The notes under the pieces: generated by a model
Databases searched by the model: none
The model's input: only the letters and a program-made list of their open reading frames with translations
Told to the model about the DNA's origin: nothing
Assembly (NCBI GenBank): GCA_052436255.1
Contig: JBQVNP010000011.1
Coordinates: 4,243-68,242, forward strand
Source: Pelomonas sp052436255
GTDB lineage: Bacteria; Pseudomonadota; Gammaproteobacteria; Burkholderiales; Burkholderiaceae_C
Length of the DNA stretch: 64,000 nucleotides
Direction: 5' to 3'
Part shown: in pieces, positions 30,076 to 38,766 of the stretch
Layout of the letters: each line of letters starts with the position of its first letter
How positions within the stretch are numbered: position 1 is the first letter of the stretch
Made by a program: the position numbers and the translations under genes

Positions 30076-31560
30076 ATGCGTAGCATCAACCACCACCGTC
30101 ATGTGTGGAATTCGCGGCGGGCGGCTGTGCTCGCCATGGTCGCATCGGTCGGCATGCGTGCTGACGACGAAGACCCGATCACCGTCGGCTACCGGACGCG
30201 TCAGGAAGACCTGATCCAGCGTTCGAACGCCATCTTGGCCCAGGCCGACACCGAGGGCCGCGAACTCAGCCAGCAGGAGCGCGGCGAGATCGGCGACAAC
30301 ACCGCGGCCGTCGAGCAGTTGGAGACCGACATCCAGTTGCGCGCCAGCGTGGCACGTCAGGAGGCGCGCCAGCGCCAGCCGCAGGCCCGCGTGACCCCCG
30401 CCAACTCCGGCGAGCCGGCCCCACAAGACGAGCAGCGCCCGCAGGCCGGCGCCCGTCAGCCGGTCATCCAGACCACGCACCTCAACACTCCCGCCACGCG
30501 CGCCGCAGCCCGCGGCAACGGCGGTTTCCAGACCATGGGCCACTGGGCCATGGCCGTGCGTGCCGCCTCGCTGAATCCCACCAGCATGGACGGCCGCCTG
30601 CAGGCTGCGCTGACGACCTACGGCTCGGAAGGCGCCGGCTCCGATGGCGGCTTCGCTGTCCCGACGGACTACCGCAACGAAGTCATCCGCCTGGGCATGC
30701 TCAGCGAAGACTCGCTGTTCAACCGCTGCGATACCACGCCGACCAACAGCAACAGCGTGACGCTGGTGAAGGACGAAACCACGCCCTGGTCCACCAGCGG
30801 CGTGCGCGTCTACACCCGCACCGAAGCGCAGGCGATGACGCAGTCCAAGCCGGTGCTGGGCGACATGACGGTCAAGCTGCACGAGACCTATGCGTTCGTG
30901 CCGATGACCGACGAGCTGCTGGCCGACGCGCCCATGCTGTCGTCCTACCTGACGACCAAGGCAGGCGAGGCGTTCCAGTTCAAGCTGAACGACTACATCG
31001 TCAACGGCACCGGTGCCGGCCAGATCCTGGGCATCCTGAACAGCCCGGCCCTGATCACCGTCGGCAAGGAAACCTCGCAGACGGCTGACACCGTGCACGC
31101 CGACAACATCGTCAAGATGTGGTCTCGCATGCCGGCCGCCGCGCGCAGCCGCTCGGTGTGGCTGGTCAACCAGGATGTCGAGCCCCAGCTGATGCAGCTC
31201 GGCTCCGTGGTCAAGACGGCCACCGGCACCGCGGTTGGCGGCATGCCTTCCTACCTGCCGCCTGGCGGCCTGTCGGCAAGCCCCTACGGCACCCTGCTGG
31301 GCCGCCCGGTGGTGGTCACCGAGGCCTGCCAAGCCCTGGGCGACAAGGGCGACATCATCCTCGCCTACCTGCCTGGCTTCTTCGCTCCGTACAAGGGCGG
31401 CCTGAAGTCGGACGTGTCGATGCACCTGTTCTTCGACCAGGGCGTCACGGCATTCCGTTGGACCCTGCGCGCCGGCGGCCAGCCGTGGCTTTCGGCCCCC
31501 ATCGCACGCAAGAACGGCGGCAACACGCTGTCCCACTTCGTGACGCTGGAAGCGCGCTGA
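30076..31560 (+). CDS. Major capsid protein, HK97 fold, 494 aa
   Basis: Residues about 35-100 form a scaffold-like coiled coil (YRTRQEDLIQRSNAILAQAD), likely the delta domain removed by the protease. The HK97 core starts near residue 150: GSDGGFAVPTDYRNEVIRLG, PVLGDMTVKLHETYAFVPMT, TGAGQILGILNSPALITVG, LLGRPVVVTEACQALGDKGD. ATG 30076 follows AAAGGC. It assembles the icosahedral shell. The N-terminal arm is longer than usual and basic. Confidence 0.95.
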   Translation: MRSINHHRHVWNSRRAAVLAMVASVGMRADDEDPITVGYRTRQEDLIQRSNAILAQADTEGRELSQQERGEIGDNTAAVEQLETDIQLRASVARQEARQRQPQARVTPANSGEPAPQDEQRPQAGARQPVIQTTHLNTPATRAAARGNGGFQTMGHWAMAVRAASLNPTSMDGRLQAALTTYGSEGAGSDGGFAVPTDYRNEVIRLGMLSEDSLFNRCDTTPTNSNSVTLVKDETTPWSTSGVRVYTRTEAQAMTQSKPVLGDMTVKLHETYAFVPMTDELLADAPMLSSYLTTKAGEAFQFKLNDYIVNGTGAGQILGILNSPALITVGKETSQTADTVHADNIVKMWSRMPAAARSRSVWLVNQDVEPQLMQLGSVVKTATGTAVGGMPSYLPPGGLSASPYGTLLGRPVVVTEACQALGDKGDIILAYLPGFFAPYKGGLKSDVSMHLFFDQGVTAFRWTLRAGGQPWLSAPIARKNGGNTLSHFVTLEAR

Positions 31561-31627
31561 TCTGACTGAGACGGGCCCGGCCTGCGGTCGGCCCACTCGC
31601 AACCCATCTTGAAGAAAGGACTCCATC

Positions 31628-32119
31628 ATGTCCCTCACCCTGAACGCGCGGCTGTCTGAGCAGGCCGCATTCATCCAGGCCACCGCCATCGGCGCGCTGG
31701 CCACGACGGTCGGCGACGGCGCCTATGTGTCGCTCAAGAACTACGCCAAGGTCTGCGTCGTCATCGACGTGACGAACGCCACCACTGTGACCGGCGGCGT
31801 CGTGACGCTCAAGCAGGCCACCGCGGTTGCTGGCACCGGCGAGAAGGCACTGGCATTCACGCGCATGCTCGCGAACATCGACGTTGCCGCAAGCCAGACC
31901 ATGGTCGAAACGGCGGTCTCGAACAACACGTTCACGACCGACACGACCAACAGCAAGCGCCTGCGCTACATCATCGAGATCGACACCGACCAGCTCGATG
32001 TCGACGGCAACTTCGACTGCTTCCGCGTCGACGTCGCCTCGATGGCTGCCGCTACCGGCACCGTCAGCTACATCCTCTGGGGTGCTCGCTACAGCGGCGC
32101 AGCAGCGGCAACCGACTGA
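31628..32119 (+). CDS. Probable capsid-associated virion protein, 163 aa
   Basis: ATG 31628 follows AAGAAAGGA. The protein is Thr/Ala/Val-rich and beta-dominated (VTNATTVTGGVVTLKQATAV, TVSYILWGARYSGAAA), with few charges. It lies directly after the capsid gene and ends at a strong hairpin, the usual place for decoration or cement proteins. No family is named; a minor head protein is the best guess. Confidence 0.6.
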   Translation: MSLTLNARLSEQAAFIQATAIGALATTVGDGAYVSLKNYAKVCVVIDVTNATTVTGGVVTLKQATAVAGTGEKALAFTRMLANIDVAASQTMVETAVSNNTFTTDTTNSKRLRYIIEIDTDQLDVDGNFDCFRVDVASMAAATGTVSYILWGARYSGAAAATD

Positions 32120-32141
32120 TCTCCGACATCAACAGGCACAT

Positions 32142-32176
32142 GCGGGCCGGCTCTTTGGAGCCGGCCCGCCTTCTTT
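32142..32176 (+). terminator. Strong hairpin terminator after the capsid-associated gene
   Basis: A 12-bp stem (GCGGGCCGGCTC at 32142-32153; GAGCCGGCCCGC at 32158-32169) with a TTTG loop and a weak CTTCTTT tail. It would stabilise the 3' end of capsid messages or attenuate the spike gene that follows. Confidence 0.75.
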
Positions 32177-32191
32177 GACACGGAGAATGCG

Positions 32192-34669
32192 ATGACGACA
32201 ACCGTAACCTTGCTGAGGAATGTTCGCGCTGGGACGGGCGGCGGCACATGGAGGGCTGGTGACACGCATGTTGCAAGCGACGACTACGCCGACTTTCTGA
32301 TCGGGCGCGGTGACGCTTATGACGCGAACGGCGTAATCAAGGACGTTGATCGATCCTTGGTGTCAGGGGGTGGGATCACCGACACATCCGCCACAGCGAG
32401 CGCAATTTCGTCGGCACTCCAGTCGTCTGGCGCTGCCAGCGTTGCCGCAATCACCGGCTCCATCCCAGAGACCATCCTGCTGGGCTCCAACACCAATCTG
32501 ACGCTGCAGCCCGGGACGGTGCTCCGCGCCACCGGAACGCGGCAACACACGTTGATCCGCACCGGCAATGCGGAATTTCTGGCTGACGACGGCGCGCTGC
32601 CTGGAGTGTCGATCTACTGCCACGACGAGGTGACTGCAGCAGGCACCGGGACTCTGCGCTACACGCACGCCACCACGTCGCTGGCCTGGCTGGCTCCGGG
32701 CGAGTCGAGCTACGGCGCCGAGGTCAACATTGGCGCCGTCGTCAACGCCAGCACCGTCGCCATCTTCACGCTGCCGGGCGCCTCGGCTGGCAAGCAGCTC
32801 TATGTCTACGTCGCGCCGACCCTGACCGGCACCGTGAGAACCGGCGTGATGACGCGTCGCGTCCGCGTCGAGCCCGTGACCGGCGCGAAGTCGATGACCT
32901 GGACCCGCGCGAGCAACGTCCGAGCCATCAACCAAGCCGACCACGGCCGCCGGATCGGCGATTTCGTCATCTGCTTCGGGCCGTCTGGCAACGTGCGGCA
33001 CGATTTCATCACTGCTGTCACTGCCAACAGCTACACCATCCCCGACCCTGGCGCCGACCAACCTGTCGCACAGACCGGCCGCGCCTACGGCGTGCGCAAC
33101 ATCGTCATCAATGGCACTGGGGCAACTCTGGATTACCGCAAAGGTGCGCTCACGACTGCTGCGATGAGCAACCTTCACGCGGTGATCCTCAACGCATGCT
33201 CGGACGTGGAGTTGATCAACCTCGAAGTCAGCAACACGACCAAGTACGCCCTGCTGCTGTCGGGCTACAAAAATGTCAAGGTCAGCGGCTTCCGCACCTT
33301 CCGCGACGACTCGTCCAACGTTGCAGGAAACAGCGACGTGGTGCATCCCCTCGGCCCCGGCCGGGGCCTCGTCGTAGAACGCACACGCGCCCAGGGTGGC
33401 GACAACCTGATCGGCGTCGGCTGCTCGGATTTCTTCGACTACGTGCTCAACCTGCCGGCCTACGGCGACCTGTCGCTGATCGGCGGTCGGGTGACCGACT
33501 CGTGGGGCGAGAACACGCACCAGCAGCCCGTTCGGTTCTACAACGGCAACGGAACCAACGCCATCCGCGATTGGACCGTGGATGGCATCTATGGCACCTA
33601 TGACACCAACGTCGATGCGGCGGTGGCGGTCATCATGGACACGATGTCCAACATCGACGGAAACGGCATTGTCGGCATGGTTGACTCTGGCGCCACCAAC
33701 ATCGACGGGCTGACTCTGCGCAACATCAGCGCGACGCGCGTGGACGGTCAGCCGAGTTGCGCCTTCATTTCGCGCGGCGCCGGCACCCGGCGCGGCCTCA
33801 AGATCGACCGCCTGCGGCCCCGCACGTTTTCCGTCAGCACCAGCGCCACGGTGCACATTGAAGATTCGACGTGGGAGGGCGTTGAGGCCGAGGTGTTCGG
33901 TGCAGGCTCCTTTGCGGGCGCCATCATCGGCCTGTTTGGCACAGGCACTATTCGTGACCTGCGCGTGGACGCAACGCAGCTCGTCTGGGACAACGCCCTG
34001 GGCAGCGGCGCACGCGGCGCCGTCGTGCTGCTCAACAACGCCAACGCCGTCATCACGAACCTGCGCGTTCGCGTGTTGGGCAGCGACAGCAGCGCCTCGG
34101 GCAACAAGGCCAATGTCGTCTGGATCAACAACGGCACCGTCACCCGCTACTACGTCACCGGCCACTTCGGCGCCGGGACAGATGCCATCTTGCGGGTGTC
34201 GAATGGCTCCTGCACGTACTTCACTGCCAACGACCTGGAGCACGAGGGTAGCTTCGTCGCCGTGGCTGACGCTCCTGTGAACCACATCAACCTCAACGAG
34301 GTGTATCACTGGAACGGCGCCAGTTCGTGCATCGCCTACAACGTGGCTGCCGGTGGCACTGTCCGCGTCCGTGCCCGCCAAGTTCGGTGCAGCAACCGAT
34401 TCATTCGCAACACGGCGGGCAGCACAGCCTTTTTGCTCGAAGCCCAGTCTACTGAGCTGACGAGCAGCGTGTTCGTGGTCGATGCCGGCACGCCGGCCCT
34501 GCGCCTGCAGGGGCCAACGGACATCAGCATGGACGGCGCGCTGCTGGACGCCACCGTGGGCAACCACGCGCCCGGCGCGAGCTTCTACAACACCAACGCC
34601 GCTTTCGGAGCCCCCGGCGTCGGCGCTTACGTGCGCGGCGCGACGACGTGGACCCGAGTGGCCGCCTGA
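32192..34669 (+). CDS. Right-handed beta-helix spike or fibre protein, 825 aa
   Basis: The first 50 residues (VTLLRNVRAGTGGGTWRAGD, HVASDDYADFLIGRGDAYDA) resemble short N-terminal domains of head- or tail-attached proteins. Residues about 290-650 are a pectate-lyase-like parallel beta-helix: rungs such as VILNACSDVELINLEVSNTT, GYKNVKVSGFRTFRDDSSNV, and ATNIDGLTLRNISATRVDG. It could bind or cleave surface polysaccharide. ATG 32192. Its place inside the head module rather than after the tail genes is unusual. Confidence 0.75.
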   Translation: MTTTVTLLRNVRAGTGGGTWRAGDTHVASDDYADFLIGRGDAYDANGVIKDVDRSLVSGGGITDTSATASAISSALQSSGAASVAAITGSIPETILLGSNTNLTLQPGTVLRATGTRQHTLIRTGNAEFLADDGALPGVSIYCHDEVTAAGTGTLRYTHATTSLAWLAPGESSYGAEVNIGAVVNASTVAIFTLPGASAGKQLYVYVAPTLTGTVRTGVMTRRVRVEPVTGAKSMTWTRASNVRAINQADHGRRIGDFVICFGPSGNVRHDFITAVTANSYTIPDPGADQPVAQTGRAYGVRNIVINGTGATLDYRKGALTTAAMSNLHAVILNACSDVELINLEVSNTTKYALLLSGYKNVKVSGFRTFRDDSSNVAGNSDVVHPLGPGRGLVVERTRAQGGDNLIGVGCSDFFDYVLNLPAYGDLSLIGGRVTDSWGENTHQQPVRFYNGNGTNAIRDWTVDGIYGTYDTNVDAAVAVIMDTMSNIDGNGIVGMVDSGATNIDGLTLRNISATRVDGQPSCAFISRGAGTRRGLKIDRLRPRTFSVSTSATVHIEDSTWEGVEAEVFGAGSFAGAIIGLFGTGTIRDLRVDATQLVWDNALGSGARGAVVLLNNANAVITNLRVRVLGSDSSASGNKANVVWINNGTVTRYYVTGHFGAGTDAILRVSNGSCTYFTANDLEHEGSFVAVADAPVNHINLNEVYHWNGASSCIAYNVAAGGTVRVRARQVRCSNRFIRNTAGSTAFLLEAQSTELTSSVFVVDAGTPALRLQGPTDISMDGALLDATVGNHAPGASFYNTNAAFGAPGVGAYVRGATTWTRVAA

Positions 34670-34695
34670 TCCCAGCCCCTGCCGGTGATGACAGG

Positions 34696-34718
34696 CCCGC
34701 CTATTTGGCGGGTTTTTT
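34696..34718 (+). terminator. Terminator after the spike gene, overlapping antisense gene end
   Basis: CCCGCC (34696-34701), loop TATTT, GGCGGG (34707-34712), then six T. It ends the late transcript before the inserted RHH/recombinase block. The stem overlaps the stop codon of the minus-strand gene (34701-34703). Confidence 0.8.
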
Positions 34719-34877
34719 CGTCTCAGCCTGCTCGACGAGCTGGCGTAACCAGGCCTGGCCGCCGTTGGCATCGACCTTTGCCCACTGAGCGGGCGTTAAC
34801 CGCACGGAGCGCTGCTCAAGGCGTTCATCGGCGGGCTTGAAAGGGCGTCCGCCCTTGTTCTTGGGTTCGGTGGTCAT
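34701..34877 (-). CDS. Small ribbon-helix-helix-like protein next to recombinase, 58 aa
   Basis: ATG 34877 to TAG 34701. The N-terminus is basic and Gly/Arg/Pro-containing (KNKGGRPFKPADERLEQ); the core (RSVRLTPAQWAKVDANGGQA, then WLRQLVEQAE) fits a beta-strand followed by two helices. It shares the pattern KVDxxGxAWxR and EQA/EKA with the plus-strand gene at 1233-1406. It diverges from the recombinase over an 84-base gap with inverted repeats and may control it, as an excisionase or repressor would (inference). Confidence 0.6.
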   Translation of the reverse strand: MTTEPKNKGGRPFKPADERLEQRSVRLTPAQWAKVDANGGQAWLRQLVEQAETKKPAK

Positions 34878-34886
34878 GCCGGATTC

Positions 34887-34956
34887 TCAATCACGCAAAC
34901 CGGGGGTGCCTACACCTAGGTTGTCGTGATTGAATAACCGTATGACTAAACGGTTA
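34887..34956. promoter_or_regulatory. Divergent control region with two inverted repeats
   Basis: TCAATCACG (34887-34895) and CGTGATTGA (34925-34933) form 9-bp arms. TAACCGT (34935-34941) and ACGGTTA (34950-34956) form 7-bp arms ending five bases before the recombinase ATG. Both promoters of the divergent pair must lie here. The GATTGAATA element also occurs upstream of TerS (25293-25301). Candidate operator or recombination site. Confidence 0.5.
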
Positions 34957-34961
34957 GCACC

Positions 34962-36068
34962 ATGACGGCCGAGGCCCTTGCAGGCGTCCTAGAGTCAATC
35001 GCCGTGGCGATCCGCGCGCTGCCTGCCGGGCCCGTGCAGATCGCACCGGCAGTGCAGCCGGCGCCAGCTCCGCCGCCTCCGCCGCCGGCTGCTCCGCTTC
35101 CACCGCCGCCGCCGCCACCGCCGGCACCGACTGTCGAGCCGGCGCAACCCGCGCCCGAGACACCGGCCGGCATGACCATTGCGACCTGGCTGCCCACCTA
35201 CCGTCAGATCATCAAGGACCGCGGCTACAACCCGCAGACGATCCGCAACCGAGGCGCGGTGATCAAGTTCATCGAGACCAGCCTGGGGCCTCGCCCGCTG
35301 GCCGCGATCAAGCCGCACGAGATCACCACGCTCCTGAAGACCTGCTCGCCGCACAAGGCCGTTCGAGTGCTGGGCGAGCTGCGCGACGTCTTCACGGAGG
35401 CCATCGCAAACAACGAGGCCGAGGGCAACCCGGCCAGCCTGGTCAAGCCGCCGCGGGCGCCGGGCATCCGCAAGCGGCTCACGCTCGAGATTTGGCAGGA
35501 CATGCTGCTGATGGCGTCGCTCGGCCAGCAGCGCTGGGTGATCGCAATGCTGTTGCTCGGTCTGCACACTGGCCAGCGCCGCGCCGACCTGGCCAAGATG
35601 CGGTTCGACGATGTCGTCGACGGCCGCCTCAGAGTGGAACAGCAAAAGAAGGCCGGCAAGCCCACGGGCGCTCGGCTGGCCATCCCGCTGTCTATCCGGC
35701 TGGAATGCACGGGCATGACCCTTGGCGAGGTCATCGAGTTCTGCGAGCGGATCGCCAAGCGGGGCGACACGCTGCTGCGGCAGGCGAGCGGCAAGCCCAT
35801 CGAGATGTCCAGCCTGTCGGCGCGGTTCCACGAGCTCATCGTCGCCGTGTGTGGCGAGGGCGCCTATCAGCAGTACGAATGGCCGTCGCTCCACGAGGTG
35901 CGGTCGCTGGCGGCCCGGACCTACATGCACGAAGGCATGCCAGCCGAGACGGTGCAGACCCTGCTGGGGCACAAGGCGGCCGAGATGACTGCGATCTACC
36001 TGGACGACCGCGGCCTGTCGGCGAAGGAATGGAAAACCGTCGAGGTGGCAGCGCCTGAAGCTGCCTAA
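34962..36068 (+). CDS. Lambda-type tyrosine recombinase with poly-Pro N-terminus, 368 aa
   Basis: The catalytic domain is clear: GLHTGQRRADLAKM (first Arg), PSLHEVRSLAARTYMHEGMP (HxxR), TVQTLLGHKAAEMTAIYLDD (GH and catalytic Tyr), ending like lambda Int. Residues about 70-160 are the core-binding domain (WLPTYRQIIKDRGYNPQTIR). Instead of an arm-binding domain, residues 25-65 are almost all Pro and Ala. It lies among head genes, far from attR, so it may be a second recombinase and not the prophage integrase (inference). Confidence 0.85.
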   Translation: MTAEALAGVLESIAVAIRALPAGPVQIAPAVQPAPAPPPPPPAAPLPPPPPPPPAPTVEPAQPAPETPAGMTIATWLPTYRQIIKDRGYNPQTIRNRGAVIKFIETSLGPRPLAAIKPHEITTLLKTCSPHKAVRVLGELRDVFTEAIANNEAEGNPASLVKPPRAPGIRKRLTLEIWQDMLLMASLGQQRWVIAMLLLGLHTGQRRADLAKMRFDDVVDGRLRVEQQKKAGKPTGARLAIPLSIRLECTGMTLGEVIEFCERIAKRGDTLLRQASGKPIEMSSLSARFHELIVAVCGEGAYQQYEWPSLHEVRSLAARTYMHEGMPAETVQTLLGHKAAEMTAIYLDDRGLSAKEWKTVEVAAPEAA

Positions 36069-36083
36069 CTCTGAAGCACACAC

Positions 36084-36659
36084 ATGACCATCAAAACCAT
36101 CACTCCCCCGTCGGAAGAACCGGTGACGGTGGCAGAGATGCGCGCGCAGTGCCGCATTGACGAGACAGCTGAGGACGATCTGCTGTCCGCCTACATCACG
36201 GCAGCGCGACTGATGTGCGAGCAGTTGACCGGTCGCGTGCTGGTCACGCAGACCGTCGAACAGCCGCTTGACGCATTCCCGGCCGATGGCATCAAGCTGC
36301 TCGCACCGCCGGCGCAGTCCATCACCAGCGTCAAGTACGTCGATAGTTCAGGCGCTGAGCAGACGCTGGCGCCAGCGGGCTACGTCTTTGAGGCCGACTC
36401 CTATCCGGGTGGCTTGGTCATGCCGGCCGATGCCGGGTGGCCGGATACCTACGACAAGGTCAACGCCGTGCGCGTGCGCTTCGTCGCCGGCTATGGAGAT
36501 GCCGAAGCCGTCCCGGCGGCGCTCAAGGTCTGGATCATGGTCACGGCCAGCACGCTCTACGCCAACCGCGAGGCGGTAGATATGACCGGTCGCGTGCAGG
36601 CCCTGCCTGAGCGATTCATCGACCGCCTGCTCGATGCCTACAGGGTGTTCGGATCGTGA
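36084..36659 (+). CDS. Head-tail connector, HK97 gp6-like, 191 aa
   Basis: Forms the ring under the portal. The N-terminal pattern PPSEEPVTVAEMRAQCRIDE, then DDLLSAYITAARLMCEQLTG, is typical of gp6-like connectors. The C-terminal half (LKVWIMVTASTLYANREAVD) also matches. ATG 36084 lies 15 bases after the recombinase stop, so it is probably in the late transcript, possibly with recombinase read-through. Confidence 0.9.
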   Translation: MTIKTITPPSEEPVTVAEMRAQCRIDETAEDDLLSAYITAARLMCEQLTGRVLVTQTVEQPLDAFPADGIKLLAPPAQSITSVKYVDSSGAEQTLAPAGYVFEADSYPGGLVMPADAGWPDTYDKVNAVRVRFVAGYGDAEAVPAALKVWIMVTASTLYANREAVDMTGRVQALPERFIDRLLDAYRVFGS

Positions 36660-36973
36660 GCGCAGGCGCCTACAACCGTCGCGTCTCGCTGCAGCAGCCC
36701 GTGTCCACGCAGGACGCGCTTGGCCAGCCGGTGCCTGGGTGGACGGAAGTCGCCCCGCTGTGGGCAAGCATCCGCCACCTCAACGGCATGGAGTCCATCA
36801 AGGCCGACGCCAATATCAGCACCGTGCGCGCGAGCGTCCGCCTGCGTTACCGGACCGGTGTCACTGCCGGAATGCGCATCGTCCACGGCAGCACCGTCTA
36901 CCTGGTGCGCGCCGTGCTGCCGGACGAGGCGACCCGTCAATGGGTCGACCTCGCCTGCGAGGTCGTCTCGTGA
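36656..36973 (+). CDS. Head-tail adaptor (head closure), 105 aa
   Basis: GTG 36656 overlaps the connector stop (GTGA). The sequence AGAYNRRVSLQQPVSTQDAL, then GQPVPGWTEVAPLWASIRHL, is the beta-barrel head-closure family related to SPP1 gp16. It seals the head after packaging. Length is typical. Confidence 0.88.
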   Translation: MSAGAYNRRVSLQQPVSTQDALGQPVPGWTEVAPLWASIRHLNGMESIKADANISTVRASVRLRYRTGVTAGMRIVHGSTVYLVRAVLPDEATRQWVDLACEVVS

Positions 36974-37512
36974 GCGGCTTCAGCATCGCCCTCACCACCG
37001 CCGACCTCGGGCTCGACGCGCTGGGCGTCGAGAGCCTGGCGGCCGTGCGGCCGGCTGCGCAGGCCGGATCGCAGGTGCTCTATGACGCGGTCAAGGCCAA
37101 CGTTGCCCGCCTGCGCCGCAAGACCGGCAATCTGGACAACTCGATCTACCAAGCCTACGCCGACACCGAGAGCAGCGCCAACCGGGCCGTCTACCGCATC
37201 AGCTGGAACAAGCGCAAAGCGCCCCACGGCCACCTGGTGGAGTTCGGCTACTTCCAGCGCTACGAGATCGCACGCGACGCGCGGGGCCGCATGTTCCCGA
37301 TGGTGCGCCCGGAGATGCGCGACCAGCCCAAGCCGAAGAAGAGCGCGCCGCAATCCGTGAAAGACGCGTACTACGTCCTGCGCTCCGGCGGCCCGAAGCA
37401 GATCCCGGCCAAAGCCTTTGTGCGCGGCGCAGCGTCGAAGGCCGGCCTGGCGCAAGACGCCATGCGCGACAGATTCTTCGCCGAGTTGAAGGCCAAGGGC
37501 CTCATCAAATGA
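36970..37512 (+). CDS. HK97 gp10-like tail-junction protein, 180 aa
   Basis: GTG 36970 overlaps the preceding stop. The pattern AAQAGSQVLYDAVKANVARL, then RKTGNLDNSIYQAYADTESS, HGHLVEFGYFQ and PAKAFVRGAASKA fits the HK97 gp10 family at the head-tail joint. Length is somewhat above the usual, with a basic loop around 120-140. The stop overlaps the next start (ATGA). Confidence 0.85.
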   Translation: MSGFSIALTTADLGLDALGVESLAAVRPAAQAGSQVLYDAVKANVARLRRKTGNLDNSIYQAYADTESSANRAVYRISWNKRKAPHGHLVEFGYFQRYEIARDARGRMFPMVRPEMRDQPKPKKSAPQSVKDAYYVLRSGGPKQIPAKAFVRGAASKAGLAQDAMRDRFFAELKAKGLIK

Positions 37513-37862
37513 CCATGGAAGCCGCCCTCACCACGCTGCTGGCCGCCGTGTGCCCGCGCGTCTATCCCGACGTCGCCCCGCCCGGCGCAGCGGCGCCCTA
37601 CATCACCTACCAGCACATCGGCGGCACGCCGTTGCGCTACGTCGAAGGCTCGGCCTCAAACCTGCGGCACAGCATGGTCCAGATCAACAGCTGGGCCGCC
37701 ACGCGCGCCGAGGCACTGGCCATCGCGCGCGGCGTTGAGGACGCGCTCAGCACCGCGGGGACGCTGACCGCGCGCCCTGACTCCGAGCCCATTGGCGACG
37801 TCGACGACACCACCGACCGCCGCAGCTGCTTGCAGGACTTCTCCATCTGGAGCGCCCGCTGA
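37509..37862 (+). CDS. DUF3168 tail completion protein, 117 aa
   Basis: ATG 37509 (ATGA overlap). The pattern EAALTTLLAAVCPRVYPDVA, PPGAAAPYITYQHIGG, then VQINSWAATRAEALAIA and SCLQDFSIWS matches DUF3168 tail terminator or completion proteins. Next are two terminators and then the tail-tube gene. Confidence 0.88.
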   Translation: MTMEAALTTLLAAVCPRVYPDVAPPGAAAPYITYQHIGGTPLRYVEGSASNLRHSMVQINSWAATRAEALAIARGVEDALSTAGTLTARPDSEPIGDVDDTTDRRSCLQDFSIWSAR

Positions 37863-37903
37863 CCGATTGACGCCTGGCCCACCAAGGGCCGCGCCACCCA
37901 ACA

Positions 37904-37981
37904 CCCGCCCGGGTCAAACCGAGGCGGGTTTTTTGCGCCCGATGAGGGCACCAACCCGGCCCGCAGTAGCGGGCCTTTTTG
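37904..37981 (+). terminator. Two tandem terminators before the tail-tube gene
   Basis: First: ACCCGCC (37904-37910) and GGCGGGT (37924-37930), then T-run. Second: GGCCCGC (37959-37965), loop AGTA, GCGGGCC (37970-37976), then five T. Both lie in the 138-base gap before ATG 38001 and match other late-operon terminators. Confidence 0.8.
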
Positions 37982-38000
37982 CATCTGAAAGGCCCTCACC

Positions 38001-38654
38001 ATGGCTAGCGTACCTACCGGCACCACCTTCCACATCGCCTCGGCGTTTGGCTCTGCACTGACCACCAGTGCTGCCAGCAATGCCGCCGAGTGCGTCCTCA
38101 GCATGGCCAGCACCACCGGTCTGGCCAACGGCGACTTCGTCGAGGTCACCAGCGGCTGGGGGCGCCTGAACAAGCGCGCTGCGCGCATCAAGTCGGTTGT
38201 GCTGAACACGTCGATCACCCTCGAAGGGATCGACACCTCCAGCACCACCTACTTCACCGCCGGCGCCGGCACCGGCAGCGTTCGCAAGGTGACGACGTTC
38301 ACGCAGATCACCCAGGTGACTGCCGTGTCCAGCAGCGGTGGTGATCCCGTCACGGTCGACTACAAGTACATCGAGAGCGATGTCAGGTATTCGATCAACG
38401 ACGGCTTCAACGCCACCAGCTACACGCTCACGCTGGACGCCGACTCCATCGCCACCGCTGGCTACATCGCGCTGAAGGCGCTGACCGATGTCCAGACCGA
38501 CACCATCCTGCGCATCAACAAGCGCAGCGGCGCGATCAACCTGGTGCCTTGCACTTGCGCGCTGAACGAGTCGGACTCCATGAACGACGGCCAGATCACC
38601 ACGGTGACGGCTTCGTTCAACGGCAACAACCGAGCCACTAAGTACAGCGCCTGA
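38001..38654 (+). CDS. Major tail tube protein, 217 aa
   Basis: Builds the tail tube of a siphovirus. The sequence is Ser/Thr-rich and beta-dominated (SVPTGTTFHIASAFGSALTT, VTSGWGRLNKRAARIKSVVL, TQITQVTAVSSSGGDPVTVD), as in lambda-gpV-like tube proteins. ATG 38001 follows AAAGGCCC. It precedes the frameshifted chaperone pair, the usual order. Confidence 0.85.
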   Translation: MASVPTGTTFHIASAFGSALTTSAASNAAECVLSMASTTGLANGDFVEVTSGWGRLNKRAARIKSVVLNTSITLEGIDTSSTTYFTAGAGTGSVRKVTTFTQITQVTAVSSSGGDPVTVDYKYIESDVRYSINDGFNATSYTLTLDADSIATAGYIALKALTDVQTDTILRINKRSGAINLVPCTCALNESDSMNDGQITTVTASFNGNNRATKYSA

Positions 38655-38766
38655 TCGCAGCGCCTGCTGGCGCTCAACCCTTGCACCGACCCGGTCCTGG
38701 TTCTTCTCCTTCGCGGGGGAAGGCCAGGCCGGGCACGGGCTTTTCTTCACCCCGCGAAAGAACCCC

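Noticed and set aside
34962..36068. This recombinase as the integrase marking a prophage end
   Set aside because: Phage structural genes lie on both sides and the tRNA-Val junction is about 14 kb away, so it does not mark an end.
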